Shown: positions 16,046 to 25,518 of the stretch, piece after piece
How the letters are laid out: the number at the start of each line of letters is the position of its first letter
Numbering within the stretch: the first letter of the stretch is position 1
Origin: Atlantibacter hermannii
Lineage (GTDB): Bacteria > Pseudomonadota > Gammaproteobacteria > Enterobacterales > Enterobacteriaceae
Reading direction: 5' to 3'
Length of the DNA stretch: 64,000 nt
Assembly: GCA_900635495.1 (NCBI GenBank)
Contig: LR134136.1
Span: 3,410,001 to 3,474,000 of the forward strand
The notes under the pieces: model-generated
The model's database searches: none
Seen by the model: only the letters and a program-made list of their open reading frames with translations
What the model was told of the DNA's origin: nothing
Made by a program: the position numbers and the translations under genes

Positions 16046-16777
16046 CTATTCGGAAGATGAGGAGGACGTCGGTTTTTTAGGCACAAACTGACGGAATAAT
16101 TCCCGACTCTTGAGCGGCTTACCACCCAGATAGGGTTTGAGTGCGATGCGGGTAAAGCGTTTTGCCGCACGCAGTGTGGCGGCATCCGGAAATTCCCGGC
16201 TGGCCAGCGCATGCAGTTCGTGGCCTGTGAAAGAAAGGTTATCCACCACCATACTGGCGATAAACCCTTTCTCTTCACGATACCGGTAGGTCATTTCGGG
16301 GCTAACCGGCTCGCCGCTCCCCGCACAATGCAAATAATCGACGCCATAACCGAGATGCCCCAGCAGCGCCAGTTCAAAGCGGCGCAACGCGGGTTCCGGC
16401 GAAGCGTTATCCCCTGCCAGCGCCTGAATGCAGTGCAGATAATCAAAGAACAGCTCGGAAAAGCGGGTTTCCTGTTCCAGGACTCGCGCCAACAACTCAT
16501 TGACGTAAAGCCCGCTGTAAAGGGCAATACCGGAGAGAGGAAGCGCGAGGGACACCGCTTCAGCGCTGCGTAATGTTTTCACATCGCCGCGCCCACTGAA
16601 ACGGATTAACAAAGGTGTAAAAGGCTGGAGCGTGCCTTTAAGGCTGGAGCGCCGCGAGCGGGCGCCTTTGGCGACCAGGCGAACCCGCCCCGACTCTTCG
16701 CTGAACACGTCAAGAAGCAGGCTGGTTTCGCTCCAGGGGCGACTGTGCAGCACAAAGGCGCGTTGCCAGCCTTCCAT
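16046..16777 (-). CDS. recO: DNA repair protein RecO
   Basis: RecO, 243 residues (242 in K-12). It works with RecF and RecR to load RecA on SSB-coated single-stranded DNA in the gap-repair pathway and can anneal complementary strands. The N-terminal OB fold (EGWQRAFVLHSRPWSETSLLLDVF) and the helical C-terminal domain are both present. The C-terminus ends in a serine-rich tail (PTSSSSSE). It starts 11 bases after the era stop and is followed 79 bases later by pdxJ, within the same transcription unit. Confidence 0.96.
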   Translation of the reverse strand: MEGWQRAFVLHSRPWSETSLLLDVFSEESGRVRLVAKGARSRRSSLKGTLQPFTPLLIRFSGRGDVKTLRSAEAVSLALPLSGIALYSGLYVNELLARVLEQETRFSELFFDYLHCIQALAGDNASPEPALRRFELALLGHLGYGVDYLHCAGSGEPVSPEMTYRYREEKGFIASMVVDNLSFTGHELHALASREFPDAATLRAAKRFTRIALKPYLGGKPLKSRELFRQFVPKKPTSSSSSE

Positions 16778-16788
16778 ACGTGCGTTAC

Positions 16789-17694
16789 TCAGAGATCGTC
16801 GACATAACCGAGACTGCGCAAGGCGCGCTCGTCATCAGCCCAGCCAGATTTCACTTTCACCCACAGTTCCAGGTGAACTTTGGCTTCAAACATCTCTTCC
16901 ATATCTTTACGGGCTTCAATGCCGATGGTTTTGATTTTGGCGCCTTTGTTGCCAATCACCATCTTCTTCTGCCCTTCACGTTCGACCAGGATCAAACCGT
17001 TGATGTCATAACCGCCGCGTTCGTTAGTCTGGAAGCGCTCAATTTCCACCGTAACCGAATACGGCAGTTCTGCACCCAGGAAACGCATCAGTTTTTCACG
17101 GATGATTTCTGATGCCATAAAGCGCTGTGAACGGTCGGTGATGTAATCTTCCGGGAAGTGATGAACCGCTTCCGGCAAGTGCTTCCGCACGATGCCCGCG
17201 ATGGTGTCGACGTTCATGCCGGTTTCGGCAGAAAGCGGCACGATGTCCAGGAAGTTCATCTGGCTTGCCAGGAACTGCAAATGCGGCAGCAGATCGGCTT
17301 TTTCCTGCACGTTATCGACTTTATTCACCGCCAGAATAACCGGGGCTTTGCCATCGCGCAGTTTGTTGAGCACCATCTCGTCGTCCGGCGTCCAGCGGGT
17401 GCCTTCCACCACAAAAATGATCAGCTCAACATCGCCAATCGAACTGCTGGCCGCCTTGTTCATTAAGCGGTTAATCGCGCGCTTCTCTTCCATATGCAGG
17501 CCCGGTGTATCGACATAAATCGCCTGATACGCGCCTTCAGTATGGATACCCACGATACGGTGACGCGTGGTTTGCGCCTTACGCGAGGTGATCGAAATTT
17601 TTTGGCCCAGCAGATTATTCAGCAGGGTTGATTTGCCCACGTTGGGACGCCCAACGATGGCGATAAATCCGCAATAGCTCTTATCAATGCTCAT
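16789..17694 (-). CDS. era: GTPase Era
   Basis: Essential Ras-like GTPase of 301 residues that binds 16S rRNA near its 3' end and acts in 30S subunit assembly. GTPase motifs: G1 GRPNVGKS, G2/G3 DTPG in YVDTPGLHMEE, G4 NKVD. The C-terminal KH RNA-binding domain (about 205-300) holds VIGNKGAKIKTIG. The start codon overlaps the rnc stop by 4 bases, giving translational coupling in the rnc-era-recO operon. Confidence 0.98.
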   Translation of the reverse strand: MSIDKSYCGFIAIVGRPNVGKSTLLNNLLGQKISITSRKAQTTRHRIVGIHTEGAYQAIYVDTPGLHMEEKRAINRLMNKAASSSIGDVELIIFVVEGTRWTPDDEMVLNKLRDGKAPVILAVNKVDNVQEKADLLPHLQFLASQMNFLDIVPLSAETGMNVDTIAGIVRKHLPEAVHHFPEDYITDRSQRFMASEIIREKLMRFLGAELPYSVTVEIERFQTNERGGYDINGLILVEREGQKKMVIGNKGAKIKTIGIEARKDMEEMFEAKVHLELWVKVKSGWADDERALRSLGYVDDL

Positions 17695-18371
17695 TCCAGC
17701 TCCAGTTTTTTCAGCGCCTGTTCGGCGGCAGCCTGCTCCGCCTTGCGACGGCTGGAACCTGTGCCAACCACCGGTTCACTCAGGCCACTGACCTGGCAGT
17801 GGATAGTAAATTCCTGATCGTGTGCTTCACCGCGCACCTGTACAACCAGATACGACGGCAGCGGTAAGTGACGTCCCTGCAAGTATTCCTGCAAGCGCGT
17901 TTTCGGATCTTTTTGTTTATCGCCCGGGCTGATTTCATCCAGTCGGGACTGATACCAGGAGAGGATCAGCCGTTCAACGGTGTGAATATCGCTGTCGAGA
18001 AACACACCGCCAATCAATGCTTCAACGGTATCGGCCAGGATTGATTCACGACGGAAACCGCCGCTTTTCAGCTCGCCCGGCCCTAAACGCAGGCATTCGC
18101 CCAATTCAAATTCACGCGCGATTTCCGCCAGCGTGTTGCCGCGCACCAGCGTGGCGCGCATACGGCTCATATCGCCCTCGTCCACGCGAGGAAAACGATG
18201 ATAGAGCGCGTTAGCGATAACAAAGCTTAAAATGGAGTCACCCAAAAATTCGAGACGCTCGTTGTGCTTACTGCTGGCACTCCGGTGGGTCAACGCCTGC
18301 TGCAATAACTCCTGATGAAGAAAAGTGTAGCCCAGCTTACGCTGCAGCCTGTTAATTACGATGGGATTCAT
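17691..18371 (-). CDS. rnc: ribonuclease III
   Basis: RNase III, 226 residues, cutting double-stranded RNA in rRNA processing and in its own leader. The catalytic domain has the signature NERLEFLGDS and downstream acidic residues (DTVEALIGGVFLD); the C-terminal dsRNA-binding domain (about 155-226) ends with GTGSSRRKAEQAAAEQALKKLE. I use the ATG at 18371, giving the exact K-12 length; the frame is open further upstream through the leader but without similarity. The leader contains a hairpin like the one RNase III cleaves to repress its own mRNA. Confidence 0.97.
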   Translation of the reverse strand: MNPIVINRLQRKLGYTFLHQELLQQALTHRSASSKHNERLEFLGDSILSFVIANALYHRFPRVDEGDMSRMRATLVRGNTLAEIAREFELGECLRLGPGELKSGGFRRESILADTVEALIGGVFLDSDIHTVERLILSWYQSRLDEISPGDKQKDPKTRLQEYLQGRHLPLPSYLVVQVRGEAHDQEFTIHCQVSGLSEPVVGTGSSRRKAEQAAAEQALKKLELE

Positions 18372-18403
18372 GCGATACCAATTTATAAATGCGTCAACTA
18401 TGC

Positions 18404-18449
18404 AGCACACGGAACAGAGCTGAAGAAAACCAATGCTGTTTCGTGTGCC
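18404..18449 (-). promoter_or_regulatory. rnc leader hairpin (RNase III autoregulatory site)
   Basis: Near-perfect 13-bp stem (18405-18417 with 18436-18448, one G-U pair) enclosing an 18-nt loop, 33 bases upstream of the rnc start codon. In E. coli RNase III cleaves a leader hairpin at this place and thereby destabilises rnc-era-recO mRNA. A second structured element (GCCCC/GGGGC) lies further upstream, near 18490-18500. Confidence 0.7.
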
Positions 18450-18716
18450 GTAGCCCTTTGTAGCCCTCATCCTTTGCGTTGCAGATATGCCCCATCGGGG
18501 CCACGCAAGCGCAAATAACATCCCTGCCGGGCTTAACCCTGCAGCTCTGATTGTTGAAGGTATACACAAAGGCTAACCTGAAATCTTCGGGGGAATATTC
18601 TATACGCAACGCCGTGGGATGTCGTTAGCGATTGCTAATTTCTGGCTTAAATAATTTAGGCCATCAATATTGTTAAGATTATTTATCCATACAGGCGGAA
18701 ATTATCCTCTGTGGCG

Positions 18717-18745
18717 CAGAAAAAAGGGCCGGAACCGGCCCTTTT
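18717..18745 (-). terminator. lepB intrinsic terminator
   Basis: Strong 11-bp stem AAAAGGGCCGG/CCGGCCCTTTT (18722-18732/18735-18745) followed by T residues on the minus strand, just after the lepB stop. It separates the lepA-lepB unit from rnc-era. Confidence 0.88.
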
Positions 18746-18750
18746 CGTTT

Positions 18751-19725
18751 TTAGTGAATACCGCCAATACGGTTGAGACGCACGCCGGTAGGCCATTCGC
18801 CTTCCTGCTTTTCAAAGCTCATCCAGATTGCGGTCGCTCTGCCGACCAGATTGGCTTCAGGGACAAAGCCCCAGTAGCGGCTATCGGCGCTGTTATCGCG
18901 GTTATCGCCCATCATGAAATAATGACCGGGCGGTACGATCCAGGTGGCCAGCGGCTGACCCGCCTGCTGGTAATACATGCCCAGCTGATCCTGCGCAATC
19001 GGCACCGTCAGAATACGGTGCGTCACATCGCCGATGCTCTCTTTGCGTTCGGCGAGGCGAATCCCGTTCTCTTTGGTTTCATTCTTCGGCACTTCGAAGA
19101 AACCGCTCGACGCTTCACCCGCGTTACGGCGCGAGAAGGTCTGCACAAAATCGCTCGGCTCTACAGCGGAATAGGTCACCGGCAATGCGTTGCCGCACGC
19201 CTGGCCTGAACTGCAGTTCGGCTGGATAGTGACTTCTTTCGCGACCGGATCGTAGCTCACGCGATCGCCTGGCAGCCCCACCACCCGCTTGATGTAATCC
19301 AGACGCGGATCATCAGGGTATTTGAAGACCGCGATATCGCCGCGTTTAGGATGGCCAGTCTCAATCAACGTTTTTTGATAAATCGGATCCTTCAGACCAT
19401 ACGCGTATTTCTCAACCAGGATGAAATCGCCAATCAGAAGCGTTGGCATCATCGAACCGGATGGGATCTGGAAAGGTTCATAAATAAAGGAACGCACCAC
19501 CAGCACAATGGCCAGCACCGGAAAAACCGATGCGCCCGTTTCCAGCCAGCCCGGTTTCGGGCCAACTTTTTTCAGGGTTTTGCCGTCCAGCGCGTCGCCC
19601 GTTGCCGCCTGTGCCGCAGCCTGACGCTCGCGACGCTTAGGGGCAAAGATAAACTTATCCAGACACCACAAGATACCCGTCACGCCCGTTGCGATAACAA
19701 GGATCAGGGCAAACATGTTCGCCAT
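18751..19725 (-). CDS. lepB: signal peptidase I
   Basis: Leader peptidase, 324 residues, the K-12 length. It cleaves Sec and Tat signal peptides at the periplasmic face of the inner membrane. Two N-terminal transmembrane helices (about 4-24 and 62-80) flank a basic cytoplasmic loop. The Ser/Lys dyad is present: Ser91 in IPSGSMMPTLL and Lys146 in DYIKRVVGLPGDRV. The conserved FMMGDNRDNSADSRYWG box lies near the C-terminus. It follows lepA by 14 bases, in the same operon, and ends in a strong terminator. Confidence 0.98.
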   Translation of the reverse strand: MANMFALILVIATGVTGILWCLDKFIFAPKRRERQAAAQAATGDALDGKTLKKVGPKPGWLETGASVFPVLAIVLVVRSFIYEPFQIPSGSMMPTLLIGDFILVEKYAYGLKDPIYQKTLIETGHPKRGDIAVFKYPDDPRLDYIKRVVGLPGDRVSYDPVAKEVTIQPNCSSGQACGNALPVTYSAVEPSDFVQTFSRRNAGEASSGFFEVPKNETKENGIRLAERKESIGDVTHRILTVPIAQDQLGMYYQQAGQPLATWIVPPGHYFMMGDNRDNSADSRYWGFVPEANLVGRATAIWMSFEKQEGEWPTGVRLNRIGGIH

Positions 19726-19739
19726 GCCAACTCCTTAGA

Positions 19740-21539
19740 TTATTTGCTGTCTTTGCCCACATGCAAAATGGCGAGGAACGCTTCCTGCGGCAGTTCGACG
19801 TTGCCGACCTGCTTCATGCGCTTCTTACCTTCTTTCTGTTTTTGCAGCAGCTTTTTCTTACGGCTCACGTCGCCGCCGTAGCATTTTGCCAGTACGTTTT
19901 TACGCAGCTGTTTCACGGTCGAACGCGCAATGATGTGGTTGCCAATGGCCGCCTGAATTGCGATATCAAATTGCTGACGCGGGATCAGCTCTTTCATTTT
20001 TTCAACCAGCTCGCGTCCGCGGTAAGGTGCGTTGTCGTTGTGGGTGATCAGCGCCAGCGCATCAACACGCTCGCCGTTAATCAGCACGTCGACACGTACC
20101 ATGTTGGAGGCCTGGAAGCGTTTGAAATTGTAATCCAGCGATGCATAACCACGGGAGGTAGACTTCAGGCGGTCAAAGAAATCGAGTACCACTTCCGCCA
20201 TCGGAATTTCGTAAGTCAGCGCCACCTGATTGCCGTGATAAACCATGTTGGTCTGCACGCCACGCTTCTCAACGCACAGCGTAATCACGTTGCCCAAATA
20301 CTCCTGCGGGAGAAGCATATGACATTCGGCGATCGGCTCACGCAGCTCATCAATGTTGTTCAGCGGCGGAAGTTTAGACGGGCTGTCGACGTAAATGACT
20401 TCTTTACTGGTGGTCTGAACCTCATAGACCACTGTCGGCGCCGTGGTGATCAGATCAAGATCGTATTCACGCTCCAGACGCTCCTGGATGATTTCCATAT
20501 GGAGCAAGCCCAGGAAGCCACAGCGGAAGCCGAAGCCCAGCGCGGTTGAACTTTCCGGTTCGTAGAACAGTGAAGCGTCGTTCAGGCTCAGTTTGCCCAG
20601 CGCGTCGCGGAAGTTCTCGTAATCGTCAGAGCTGACCGGGAACAGGCCGGCATACACCTGGGGTTTCACTTTCTTAAAGCCCGGCAGTGCCTTATCCGCA
20701 GGGTTACGCGCCTGAGTCAGGGTATCGCCCACCGGCGCGCCGAGGATGTCTTTAATGGCGCAAACCAGCCAGCCCACTTCGCCACATTTCAGCTCGGTAC
20801 GGTCGACCTGTTTCGGCGTGAAGATCCCCAGACGATCGGCGTTATACACCTGACCGGTGCTCATCACTTTGATTTTATCGCCTTTACGCATGGTGCCGTT
20901 CTTAATACGCACCAGGGAAACGACGCCCAGATAGTTATCGAACCAGGAATCGATAATCAGCGCCTGCAGCGGCGCGTCAGGATCGCCTTGCGGGGCGGGG
21001 ATGTCGCGAACCAGACGCTCCAGCACATCCTGAACACCTACGCCGGTCTTCGCCGAACAACGTACCGCGTCAGTGGCATCGATGCCGACAATGTCTTCGA
21101 TCTCTTCAGCCACGCGATCCGGATCGGCCGCAGGGAGATCGATTTTGTTTAATACCGGGACCACTTCCAGGTCCATTTCCATCGCGGTATAGCAGTTTGC
21201 CAGGGTCTGGGCTTCTACGCCCTGCCCGGCATCCACAACCAGCAGCGCGCCTTCGCAAGCGGCAAGCGAGCGAGAAACTTCATAAGAGAAGTCAACGTGG
21301 CCCGGCGTGTCGATAAAGTTCAGCTGATAGGTTTCGCCGTCAGAAGATTTGAAATCGAGGGTAACGCTTTGCGCTTTGATGGTGATCCCACGTTCGCGTT
21401 CCAGGTCCATGGAATCAAGCACCTGGGCTTCCATTTCACGATCAGAAAGGCCACCGCAAATCTGAATGATGCGGTCAGAAAGCGTCGACTTACCGTGGTC
21501 GATGTGAGCAATGATAGAGAAGTTTCTTATGTTCTTCAT
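19740..21539 (-). CDS. lepA: elongation factor 4 (LepA)
   Basis: Translational GTPase of 599 residues, full length. It is related to EF-G and acts in ribosome biogenesis or back-translocation under stress. GTPase motifs: AHIDHGKSTLSDR (G1), ERGITIKAQ (G2 region), DTPGHVDF (G3) and NKIDLP (G4). The LepA-specific C-terminal domain ends with KKLLQKQKEGKKRMKQVG, rich in lysine. The gene is intact; in Salmonella the Gifsy-1 prophage attaches in this gene, and there is no prophage here. First gene of lepA-lepB. Confidence 0.98.
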   Translation of the reverse strand: MKNIRNFSIIAHIDHGKSTLSDRIIQICGGLSDREMEAQVLDSMDLERERGITIKAQSVTLDFKSSDGETYQLNFIDTPGHVDFSYEVSRSLAACEGALLVVDAGQGVEAQTLANCYTAMEMDLEVVPVLNKIDLPAADPDRVAEEIEDIVGIDATDAVRCSAKTGVGVQDVLERLVRDIPAPQGDPDAPLQALIIDSWFDNYLGVVSLVRIKNGTMRKGDKIKVMSTGQVYNADRLGIFTPKQVDRTELKCGEVGWLVCAIKDILGAPVGDTLTQARNPADKALPGFKKVKPQVYAGLFPVSSDDYENFRDALGKLSLNDASLFYEPESSTALGFGFRCGFLGLLHMEIIQERLEREYDLDLITTAPTVVYEVQTTSKEVIYVDSPSKLPPLNNIDELREPIAECHMLLPQEYLGNVITLCVEKRGVQTNMVYHGNQVALTYEIPMAEVVLDFFDRLKSTSRGYASLDYNFKRFQASNMVRVDVLINGERVDALALITHNDNAPYRGRELVEKMKELIPRQQFDIAIQAAIGNHIIARSTVKQLRKNVLAKCYGGDVSRKKKLLQKQKEGKKRMKQVGNVELPQEAFLAILHVGKDSK

Positions 21540-21804
21540 AAATGAGGATTTTTTAACCCTAACGCAGAGCGATTGTCAGTTAATGGATTCAACGGCGGGC
21601 ACTTCGTGGCAGCGGTCAATCCGTACATTGGCGTGCATATTACACTGTAGCGGCCAAATCGTCAGCATAGGATGATTTCCGGTTACGGGTGACGTGGCGC
21701 TAAAAACACAACGGCGGAGATAAATAAGGCGGATTATCAGGGAGTGCCAACCGGACTGCGGCCATTCGCATGGCCGCAGAGCCGTTATTGAACGGGTGCG
21801 GACG

Positions 21805-23349
21805 CTATGCGTTTTCCCCACCAAAAACGTTGATGGCGCTGGTCAGGCGATTACCGCGTCGGTTCAGATCGCTGGCAATCTGCGTCGCATACGCCACCAT
21901 ATCGGCATTGTTCTTCGCCATGGTTTCAATTTGCGAAACCGACTCATTAATGAGTCCCAGCGCGGCAGTTTGTTCCCCGGTAGCGTGACCGACTTCTTTG
22001 ATCAGCTGCGACATTTGACGGATTTCAGCTGCCATTTCGCTGATATGCTTTTCTGCCAGCTCAACCATTTCCACGCCGGAACGCACGCTTTGCACGTTGC
22101 GCTCTATCAGCGTCTTGATTTCTTTCGCGGATGAAGCGGAATGCTGGGCCAGATTGCGCACTTCTGCGGCGACAACGGCAAAACCTTTACCAGATGCGCC
22201 CGCCCGCGCGGCTTCTACCGCCGCGTTCAGCGCAAGGATATTGGTTTGAAAAGCGATGCTGTCTATCACACTGATGATATCGACAATCTGATCGCTGATC
22301 TTCGAAATGGATTTCATCACATCGATGGTTTCCTCCATCACCGACGCGCCTTCCTGCGCGACGATGCTGGTTTTTTCCGCCATTGAAATCGTAATTTCAG
22401 ATGTAGCCGCGGTTTGCTGCACCGCACTGGTGATTTCTTCAATAGCCGCTGCGGTTTGTTGCAGCTGCGCAGACGTTTCATCCGTTCGCTCGTTCAGCGC
22501 GGTACTGTTCACTTCAAGCTGTTGGCTGATTTCACTGATGCCGCTCGCCTGAACGCTGACGTCATTCACTAATGAATGGAGGTTCAGTCCCGCCTGATTA
22601 ACCAGGCGCATTATCTTGCCGATCTCGTCAACGCGATTGAAATGCATATGACCTGCTTTACGGCCTGAGACAATTTTTTGCATCTGGCTGACGATGATTT
22701 TCAGCGGGCGCGCGACCTGCGCATGCATAAACCATCCAGCAGCGCCCGCCGCCGCGATCGTCATCAACGCGTGCAGGCCAAAGGGCAGATCTGCCAGGGG
22801 CAGCAGGTGCGTCACCAGCGTGAACGCAAGCAAGGGCAAGGCAAGACGCCATGCGACAGATATTTTTTGCAGTAACGACAGCGGGCTTAACCATTTCCCG
22901 CGCACCACCAGCCCTTTAAAAAAGCGCAGGGTTCCGGCGCGTTTTTCATTCACCGCCTGATAAAGCTGTTCCGCCGCGTTGACTTCATCACGGGTCGGTA
23001 CGTTACGCACGGAAATATAACCCGTAAGTTCTTCATGACGATAAACCGGCGTGACGTTGGCGCGTACCCAGTAATGATCGCCATTTTTACGGCGGTTTTT
23101 CACCAGTCCGGTCCAGCTTTCGCCCTGCCGGAGGGTAAACCACATATCGGCAAAGGCTTCCGGCGGCATATCCGGGTGGCGAATATGATTGTGGGGTTGC
23201 CCCATCAAATCCGCTTCGCTAAAGCCGCTGGATTTGATAAAGGCGGAGTTGGCATAAGTGATATAACTCTGCGTATCGGTGGTGGACATTAATGTCGCAT
23301 CATCGGGAAGCAAATATTCATGCTGAGTAACAGGATTGTTTATTCTCAT
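21805..23349 (-). CDS. PAS-domain methyl-accepting chemotaxis protein (Aer-like)
   Basis: Chemoreceptor of 514 residues. Order: N-terminal PAS domain (about 15-125, with ITYANSAFIKSSGFSEADL and HPDMPPEAFADMW), a short hydrophobic stretch (about 170-215) likely to be a membrane hairpin, a HAMP-like region, and a methyl-accepting signalling domain with the conserved hairpin tip (DIISVIDSIAFQTNILALNA and AFVVAAEVRNLAQ-like motifs). There is no periplasmic sensor domain and no NWETF tail, as in Aer, which senses redox/energy state through PAS-bound FAD. Whether FAD is bound here is inference. I do not know this gene between lepA and rseC in K-12. A 0.7-kb gene-free stretch lies upstream. Confidence 0.88.
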   Translation of the reverse strand: MRINNPVTQHEYLLPDDATLMSTTDTQSYITYANSAFIKSSGFSEADLMGQPHNHIRHPDMPPEAFADMWFTLRQGESWTGLVKNRRKNGDHYWVRANVTPVYRHEELTGYISVRNVPTRDEVNAAEQLYQAVNEKRAGTLRFFKGLVVRGKWLSPLSLLQKISVAWRLALPLLAFTLVTHLLPLADLPFGLHALMTIAAAGAAGWFMHAQVARPLKIIVSQMQKIVSGRKAGHMHFNRVDEIGKIMRLVNQAGLNLHSLVNDVSVQASGISEISQQLEVNSTALNERTDETSAQLQQTAAAIEEITSAVQQTAATSEITISMAEKTSIVAQEGASVMEETIDVMKSISKISDQIVDIISVIDSIAFQTNILALNAAVEAARAGASGKGFAVVAAEVRNLAQHSASSAKEIKTLIERNVQSVRSGVEMVELAEKHISEMAAEIRQMSQLIKEVGHATGEQTAALGLINESVSQIETMAKNNADMVAYATQIASDLNRRGNRLTSAINVFGGENA

Positions 23350-24085
23350 AGCCTGTCACCGTTTAACAAGACGTGTTCACTCATATATCCCCTGGCTGGG
23401 TGCGATAAGTTTTTCAAATAGATTATTATTGCTTTAAATAAAACAAGAGCGTCCTGGCGGCGTGGGGAATTTTCAACGTATTTTATTTGACTGTAAATAG
23501 GCTCGCTCAAAAATAACGGTCATTAACGAAATAGCGCCTTTAAATTTACAAGTTGATAATAAAGCCGGACTGGGTTTTTGTTAAATTCGCGCTTAACTTA
23601 AATTAATGGTTTTTTATTGCTCTCATCAGAAAGAGTTATTTTCATTACAGCGCACAATAAAATGACAGTAATATGACAAATATTAAAGAATCCGTGACTG
23701 CCTTTGCGATAGTGGCTTTCTGAAGACGGCTCAATCAGTTACTATCAAATGTCACTGGAGTGAGGCCATCACTCGTCTCGCCAGACCATTTTAATAATAC
23801 TTAAAGTGCTGCAAGGGAAATAAAGAAAAGCTAATCATCAGTTATTAATTAACCAGTGTATTGTAGCGAAAATTAACTTATTCGGGCAGGAAATTGATAG
23901 TCACCATTTTGGCATGAAAAATTTTGCTTTGGGCATAACACCTCAACGCCCAATGGCATCTGCAGAAAATTTCGGTTAAGCAAGTCAGGATAAGCCGATA
24001 CACAATCGGGATTATTGTTTTTCCGCCAGATTAAATATGCTGACGGAATTAAAAATAATCGCGGGATACCAGAGGCAAAGCGTGG
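23350..24085. other. gene-free AT-rich region upstream of the chemoreceptor gene
   Basis: 736 bases with no credible ORF. AT-rich, with several runs of TTAAT/ATTAA and one short dyad GAGTGA/TCACTC (about 23758-23774). It must hold the chemoreceptor promoter. I looked for a flagellar-type sigma-28 promoter (TAAA-N15-GCCGATAA) and did not find a convincing one. Confidence 0.45.
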
Positions 24086-24565
24086 TTACAGCAAGTTGTC
24101 TTGTGAAGAGGTTTCAACCCGAAGTTCATCCGGGGGCAAACCGACACTCAAAATAACCGGCTGCCAGTTTTCACGTCGGCTTAAAGCGGGTGAAAGTCCT
24201 TTCGCCAGTAAAAACCCGCCGACGCCACCCAGCAACGCTCCCGTCATGGCGGCAATATCGGTGTTGAATAGCAGTTGAAACAATCCCGCAACGATAAACA
24301 GCCCGACAAGCGGTGACATATAAACCAGCAGCGCGGAACTCAGCAAACTGCCTTCCGCAATACCCAGCTCCACTTTCTGCCCGGCAACAAGTGGTTGCTC
24401 GCAAGGGACCACAATTGAATGGTGGGTTTGCGGGCCGAGCTTATTGAGAATGCGGCTACCACAGCCTGAACGGGACGCACAGCTGTTGCACGAGGATTTG
24501 ACGTCACAACTTACTATGGCTTCGCCATTTTGCCACGATACTACCGTGGCCCATTCTTTCATCAT
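24086..24565 (-). CDS. rseC: SoxR-reducing / sigma-E system protein RseC
   Basis: Inner-membrane protein of 159 residues, full length. The cytoplasmic N-terminal part has a cysteine cluster (CDVKSSCNSCASRSGCG) that may bind a metal or Fe-S centre; two transmembrane helices follow (about 73-95 and 100-120). RseC has been linked to keeping SoxR reduced together with the Rsx complex, and lies last in the rpoE operon. Start overlaps the rseB stop by 4 bases. Confidence 0.95.
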   Translation of the reverse strand: MMKEWATVVSWQNGEAIVSCDVKSSCNSCASRSGCGSRILNKLGPQTHHSIVVPCEQPLVAGQKVELGIAEGSLLSSALLVYMSPLVGLFIVAGLFQLLFNTDIAAMTGALLGGVGGFLLAKGLSPALSRRENWQPVILSVGLPPDELRVETSSQDNLL

Positions 24566-25518
24566 GGTTGGGAAGCCCTGAATTTAACGCTATCCGCGAT
24601 TCGTTTAGCCGTTTGCGGTGGTAATTCGCCCACAATGGTAATCTCAGCGTTATTCCGCACATCAGAACTCACTGTTCGACGCCCGGTACGCAGCATCTGG
24701 CTGGAACTGGCCGCGCCAGCGCGATTAACGTTAACGGAGAAACTAAACAGGCCGTCGGTATACAAACGTGATTCAATGGGGACATCCACGCCAGGCAACG
24801 GACGACGGCTACCGGAAATTTCATTAAATCCCTGCGGCAGCCAGGTTGGCGCCCAGTTGAAGTTGACCTTTTCCGAGCCAGGAACCGAAAGCAGCGGCGG
24901 TAAGGTCGCTTTGGCTAAATTCTGCATCACAGGTGCGGGCGTTTCATTCACGGTAAACGAAATCACCCGAAATTGTTCCAGGGTTTCGCCATCACGATCC
25001 AGCAAGTCGACGCGCATCGGAAGTTTGGTTTGGGAATCCAGCCAAACGATGTAGCTGTAGCGCGTGCCATCACGCGCGACAACACGAATAACATCGCAAA
25101 GTCGATCGGCAATACGCGTTCTGCCTACTGAAATGAAATCATAGTAAGGGGCCAGACGCTTATAGTCGGTGTAGACCAGAGAAGGCAGTGAATCAACGAT
25201 ATAGTCGCCGTTCAACGTGAAGGGTTCGAGGCCGGGTTCAAAATAACTGACTTCGTTACCGCGCTGCACCACTTCACGGCGCGGCCCGTCCATCTGGAGA
25301 AGTTGGGCCATCGGCTTGTTATCAAGACGCGCATGACGATAGCGCAGCGATTCAACGCCCTGCTTGTTGATACTGATAAAAGCCAATTCATAGTTAAGTG
25401 ACTGACTGGCCTGGGTCATTTGCTGTAACAACGCCTCGGTGGATGAATCTGCCGAGGCGTTTGCAGAAAATAACAGGCTGCCTGCCACTAAAGACATAGC
25501 ACACCAAAGTTGCTTCAT
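24562..25518 (-). CDS. rseB: periplasmic negative regulator of sigma-E, RseB
   Basis: Periplasmic protein of 318 residues with a signal peptide (cleavage after about residue 23, SANASA). It binds the periplasmic domain of RseA and shields it from DegS; mislocalised lipopolysaccharide releases it. The two-domain structure (large lipid-binding LolA-like fold, then small C-terminal domain) is consistent with the full length seen. It overlaps rseA by one base and rseC by 4 bases. Confidence 0.97.
   Translation of the reverse strand: MKQLWCAMSLVAGSLLFSANASADSSTEALLQQMTQASQSLNYELAFISINKQGVESLRYRHARLDNKPMAQLLQMDGPRREVVQRGNEVSYFEPGLEPFTLNGDYIVDSLPSLVYTDYKRLAPYYDFISVGRTRIADRLCDVIRVVARDGTRYSYIVWLDSQTKLPMRVDLLDRDGETLEQFRVISFTVNETPAPVMQNLAKATLPPLLSVPGSEKVNFNWAPTWLPQGFNEISGSRRPLPGVDVPIESRLYTDGLFSFSVNVNRAGAASSSQMLRTGRRTVSSDVRNNAEITIVGELPPQTAKRIADSVKFRASQP

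Noticed and set aside
19740..21539. Prophage attachment in lepA
   Set aside because: lepA is intact with no integrase or phage genes nearby.
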